NCBI GenBank assembly: GCA_030681365.1
Contig: JAUXWH010000255.1
Coordinates: 1-51,319, forward strand
Origin: Bradyrhizobium sp.
Lineage (GTDB): Bacteria > Pseudomonadota > Alphaproteobacteria > Rhizobiales > Xanthobacteraceae
Direction of reading: 5' to 3'
Length of the DNA stretch: 51,319 nucleotides
Shown: positions 49,841-51,319 of the stretch, in pieces
How positions within the stretch are numbered: position 1 is the first letter of the stretch
Layout of the letters: each line of letters starts with the position of its first letter
The notes under the pieces: model-generated
What the model saw: only the letters and a program-made list of their open reading frames with translations
Databases searched by the model: none
Told to the model about the DNA's origin: nothing
Made by a program: the position numbers and the translations under genes

Positions 49841-51034
49841 ATGGGGATGGAAGAAGTCAGCCCTGCCGATCTCGCCCGCGCGCTCTACGCCGCTCTCGCC
49901 GCCGGCGACCGCGATCGGCTCGACGCGCTGCTGCATCCGGAATTCACCGGCCGCACCGCCGAGGGCATGCCGTTCGGCATCGGCGGCGATCACGACAGTC
50001 CCGGCGCGATGCGGCGCAACGGCTGGGGCAGGATTGCCCGTCATTTCGAGGCGCGGGCCGAACCGGAGCGGTTCCTCGATCTCGCGGACGGACGGTTGCT
50101 GGTGACAGGCCGTTATCGCGGCCTCGGCAAGCAAGGGGGCGCACCGCTCGACGCGGCCTTTGCGCATCTGATCACCATCGACCGGGGGCGCATCAAGGCG
50201 CTCGAACAATACACCGACACAGCGCGCTGGCATGACGCCGCCGGTCCGCTGCGAACGGTGCTGCTCGATTTCACCGCTGGTGTCGCGACGCTGCGGCTGA
50301 ACCGTCCGGACCACGGTAATGCGATCGATACCGACATGGCCGACGACCTTGCCGAGGCCGCAACGCAGGTTGCCGAGCGGCCGGATGTCCGCGCCGTGCT
50401 GATCGCCGCCAATGGGCCGAACTTTACGGTCGGTGGCGACCTCGGCCTGTTCGCGGGAACCGGGCGCGAGCAACTGCCGAACCGGCTACGCCGCATGATC
50501 GACAGCTATCATCTGGCGATCGAACGCCTGACCAGCATCGACGCGCCCGTGGTCGCCGCGGTGCGCGGCGGCGCCGGTGGCGGTGGGCTGGGCCTGCTCT
50601 ACGCCGCCGACATGGTCGTTGCAGCCGACGATGCGCGGTTTGCACTGGGCTACGGGGCGCTCGGCCTGACCGCCGACGGCGGCAATACCTGGTTCTTGCC
50701 GCGCATGGTCGGGATGCGGCGCGCTCAGGAGCTCTTCCTGCTCAACCGCCGCCTGACCGCGCAGGAAGCGCTTGCGTTCGGCCTGGTGTCGCGACTGGCA
50801 CCAGGCGATGCGGTGGAAACCGAAGCAGCAGCCCTGGCCGCCACGCTCGCCGCGGGTCCGACACGCGCCTTTGGCGCGGTTCGACGCATGCTGAGACAGT
50901 CATTCGAGACCGGCCTGTCGGATCAGCTCGAGGCTGAAAAAGATTCGATCGTCGCGGCCAGCCGCTCGGATGACGCGAAAGAGGGAATCGCTGCCTTCGT
51001 CGCCAAGCGCCGCCCGCAGTTCCGCGGCGGATGA
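49841..51034 (+). CDS. NTF2-like (SnoaL-type) / enoyl-CoA hydratase-isomerase fusion
   Basis: Protein of 397 aa with two domains. Residues about 1-130 look like a SnoaL/NTF2-type fold: ALYAALAAGDRDRLDALLHP and RIKALEQYTDTARW at its end. Residues about 137-397 are a full crotonase: LRLNRPDHGN, FTVGGDLGLF, AAVRGGAGGGGLGLL and LTADGGNTWFLPRMVG. The hydratase Glu residues are again absent and an Asp sits at the PaaG-like position. AAGGAG precedes the ATG at 49841. A sequencing frameshift cannot explain the fusion, because the linker is in one continuous frame without a ribosome site or start. It faces the Rieske operon across operator 2. Confidence 0.85.
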   Translation: MGMEEVSPADLARALYAALAAGDRDRLDALLHPEFTGRTAEGMPFGIGGDHDSPGAMRRNGWGRIARHFEARAEPERFLDLADGRLLVTGRYRGLGKQGGAPLDAAFAHLITIDRGRIKALEQYTDTARWHDAAGPLRTVLLDFTAGVATLRLNRPDHGNAIDTDMADDLAEAATQVAERPDVRAVLIAANGPNFTVGGDLGLFAGTGREQLPNRLRRMIDSYHLAIERLTSIDAPVVAAVRGGAGGGGLGLLYAADMVVAADDARFALGYGALGLTADGGNTWFLPRMVGMRRAQELFLLNRRLTAQEALAFGLVSRLAPGDAVETEAAALAATLAAGPTRAFGAVRRMLRQSFETGLSDQLEAEKDSIVAASRSDDAKEGIAAFVAKRRPQFRGG

Positions 51035-51065
51035 ATCGCTGCTCAAAGTTCGGTTGGCCGATAGA

Positions 51066-51319
51066 TCAAGAGACCAGATTTGGGGCAGGAAGCAAGACGG
51101 TCTCGCCGGCTACGTCTATCGCGACTTTGCCGCGCAGCCCTCGAGAGTTACCGTTCTCCAGAAAGTCATGCGCCTCGTCCATCCGGGCGAGCGGCAGTAT
51201 TGCTCCGATGACTGGTTTCACAAGGCCGCGCTCGATGAGACTAGTGAGCGCGTCCAGCTTGCCTCTGTTCTGACGCGTGAACACGAAGTGGTAGGCGGCG
51301 TTCTTGCCCCAGGCCTCCA
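51066..51319 (-). CDS. Zinc-type medium-chain dehydrogenase/quinone reductase, C-terminal part
   Basis: Gene running off the right end of the window; about 84 C-terminal codons are present (EAWGKNAAYHFVFTRQNR, then the family end AILPLARMDEAHDFLENGN and RGLRGKVAIDV). The LARMDEAHDFLE and GKVAIDV blocks are typical of the quinone-oxidoreductase (QOR) branch of the MDR family. A start inside the window would be false, as the frame continues to the edge. It converges with the NTF2/crotonase gene, 31 bases apart. Confidence 0.8.
   Translation of the reverse strand, partial: EAWGKNAAYHFVFTRQNRGKLDALTSLIERGLVKPVIGAILPLARMDEAHDFLENGNSRGLRGKVAIDVAGETVLLPAPNLVS

Overview
The window looks like a chromosomal segment of a high-GC alphaproteobacterium of the Bradyrhizobium/Rhodopseudomonas group (Nitrobacteraceae). 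The inference rests on gene content, on general-stress promoters of the EcfG type (GGAAC-N16-NGTT), on a perfect FNR/FixK-type box, and on palindromic intergenic repeats of kinds I associate with this group. I see no tRNA, rRNA, CRISPR array, prophage or insertion sequence.

Layout. 0-4.4 kb: RND efflux permease with a lipoprotein adaptor (minus strand). 4.9-9.2 kb: a tight plus-strand operon of a DUF4173 membrane protein, an OmpR-type response regulator, a histidine kinase and a DUF2809 membrane protein. 9.2-11.6 kb: a histone-H1-like Lys/Ala-rich protein, a YcaQ-like DNA glycosylase and a VapBC-type toxin-antitoxin pair. 11.9-17.4 kb: OmpA-like protein, GT39-like glycosyltransferase, a FecR-domain/beta-barrel pair, VOC, DUF1488-like and cupin proteins.

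17.5-25.5 kb: a stress-gene neighbourhood (CsbD, YciE/YciF-type DUF892, iron-permease-family protein, DUF6894, an SFPASDP-motif protein and several tiny membrane proteins). Four genes here, plus the histone-like gene at 9.65 kb, are preceded by GGAAC-N16-NGTT promoters. Three more have GGAAC-N17-ATT variants. Gamma-glutamyltransferase, TrhO and SlyX lie between them. Three very short membrane-protein genes (22, 28 and 44 codons) are annotated; two of them are paralogues.

25.9-32.3 kb: a GMC alcohol dehydrogenase diverges from a FadR-type regulator gene followed by a NitT/TauT-type ABC importer with two different permeases. A perfect 15-1-15 inverted repeat lies between the divergent units. 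32.4-35.2 kb: MgtC-like protein and a PdxA2/four-carbon-acid-sugar-kinase pair for threonate or erythronate catabolism.

35.3-51.3 kb: a catabolic island. A TetR regulator diverges from an operon with a phytoene-desaturase-like FAD enzyme, a complete branched-chain-type ABC importer and an acyl-CoA ligase. A second operon on the opposite strand encodes a two-subunit Rieske oxygenase, enoyl-CoA hydratase/isomerase, SDR, alpha/beta hydrolase and acyl-CoA dehydrogenase. Facing it is an unusual NTF2-like/crotonase fusion. The two operon promoters carry nearly identical 26-bp imperfect palindromes (23 of 26 positions) at almost the same distance from the start codons (63 and 61 nt), so they are probably one regulon under the TetR protein. 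I do not recognise the substrate; this is the best candidate for an undescribed system. The window ends inside a medium-chain dehydrogenase gene.
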